Of a DNA stretch of 64,000 bases, positions 63,978 through 64,000 are shown one piece after another. Made by a program: the position numbers and the translations under genes. Position 1 is the first letter of the stretch. Every line of letters starts with the position of its first letter. The DNA lies in contig JAHJSB010000063.1 of the NCBI GenBank assembly GCA_018830285.1, positions 62,001 to 126,000 of the forward strand. The letters run 5' to 3'. Source of the DNA: Alphaproteobacteria bacterium. Lineage in GTDB: Bacteria > Pseudomonadota > Alphaproteobacteria > Caulobacterales > Hyphomonadaceae. The notes beneath the pieces were generated by a model. That model did no database searches. It had not been told where the DNA came from and saw only the letters and a program-made list of their open reading frames with translations.

Positions 63978-64000
63978 GGCAAACCCTGTTCCTTTTGTGG

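Overview
The window is high-GC chromosomal DNA of an alphaproteobacterium, most likely from the Hyphomonadaceae/Maricaulales-Caulobacterales side. This is inferred from gene content: an FzlA-type FtsZ-binding GST-fold protein, a CC0125/CC1285-family lipoprotein, a 180-kDa-class NAD-glutamate dehydrogenase, both hallmark enzymes of the ethylmalonyl-CoA pathway, a serC leader-like structure upstream of serC, and many TonB/MASE1/GGDEF-EAL-type proteins. No database search was possible, so genus-level placement is not claimed.

Layout. 0-7.6 kb, minus strand: mtgA (cut by the left window edge), queG, fzlA and the giant NAD-GDH gene, with mtgA, queG and fzlA overlapping. 8-17.5 kb: AI-2E-family permease, DUF853 HerA-like ATPase, aldehyde dehydrogenase, secreted GSDH-type dehydrogenase, lipoprotein, Bcr/CflA exporter and a RimB-RimK fusion. 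17.6-22.9 kb: ethylmalonyl-CoA mutase and crotonyl-CoA carboxylase/reductase flank a membrane protein, a SemiSWEET and a D-amino acid transaminase. 23-31.5 kb: a MASE1 hybrid histidine kinase, YdcH-like protein, purA, a Baeyer-Villiger monooxygenase, a PagL-like lipid A deacylase and a flavodoxin-like gene broken by one in-frame stop. 31.5-35.4 kb: the phosphorylated serine pathway genes serA and serC with a structured serC leader and a divergent TauD-type dioxygenase. 35.4-43.5 kb: mixed membrane and lipid genes, including a YhhN lysoplasmalogenase, acyl-CoA desaturase, ExoD and acyl-CoA ligase, plus an unusual CHC2-like zinc-finger membrane protein.

43.7-52.0 kb is a four-gene cellulose operon, bcsA-bcsB-bcsC followed by a dCache/PAS membrane protein, with every junction a 4-bp stop/start overlap and no bcsZ visible. 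52.05-54.57 kb is a decayed accessory segment: an internally deleted, frameshifted IS3-family transposase, a CopG-like gene, a frameshifted excisionase-type HTH gene, and then the 3' end of tRNA-Arg(ACG). It looks like the remains of an element inserted at that tRNA.

54.6-64 kb: two tandem paralogous trypsin-like proteases coupled to a P1-family peptidase, divergent gamma-glutamyltransferase, thymidine kinase, a 3' fragment of a TonB-dependent receptor, a CYTH-like protein, an MgtC/SapB membrane protein and a CBS-GGDEF-EAL protein. Two intergenic regions (33.2 kb and 59.6 kb) carry copies of the same paired-hairpin repeat whose closing stems differ in sequence yet remain base-paired.
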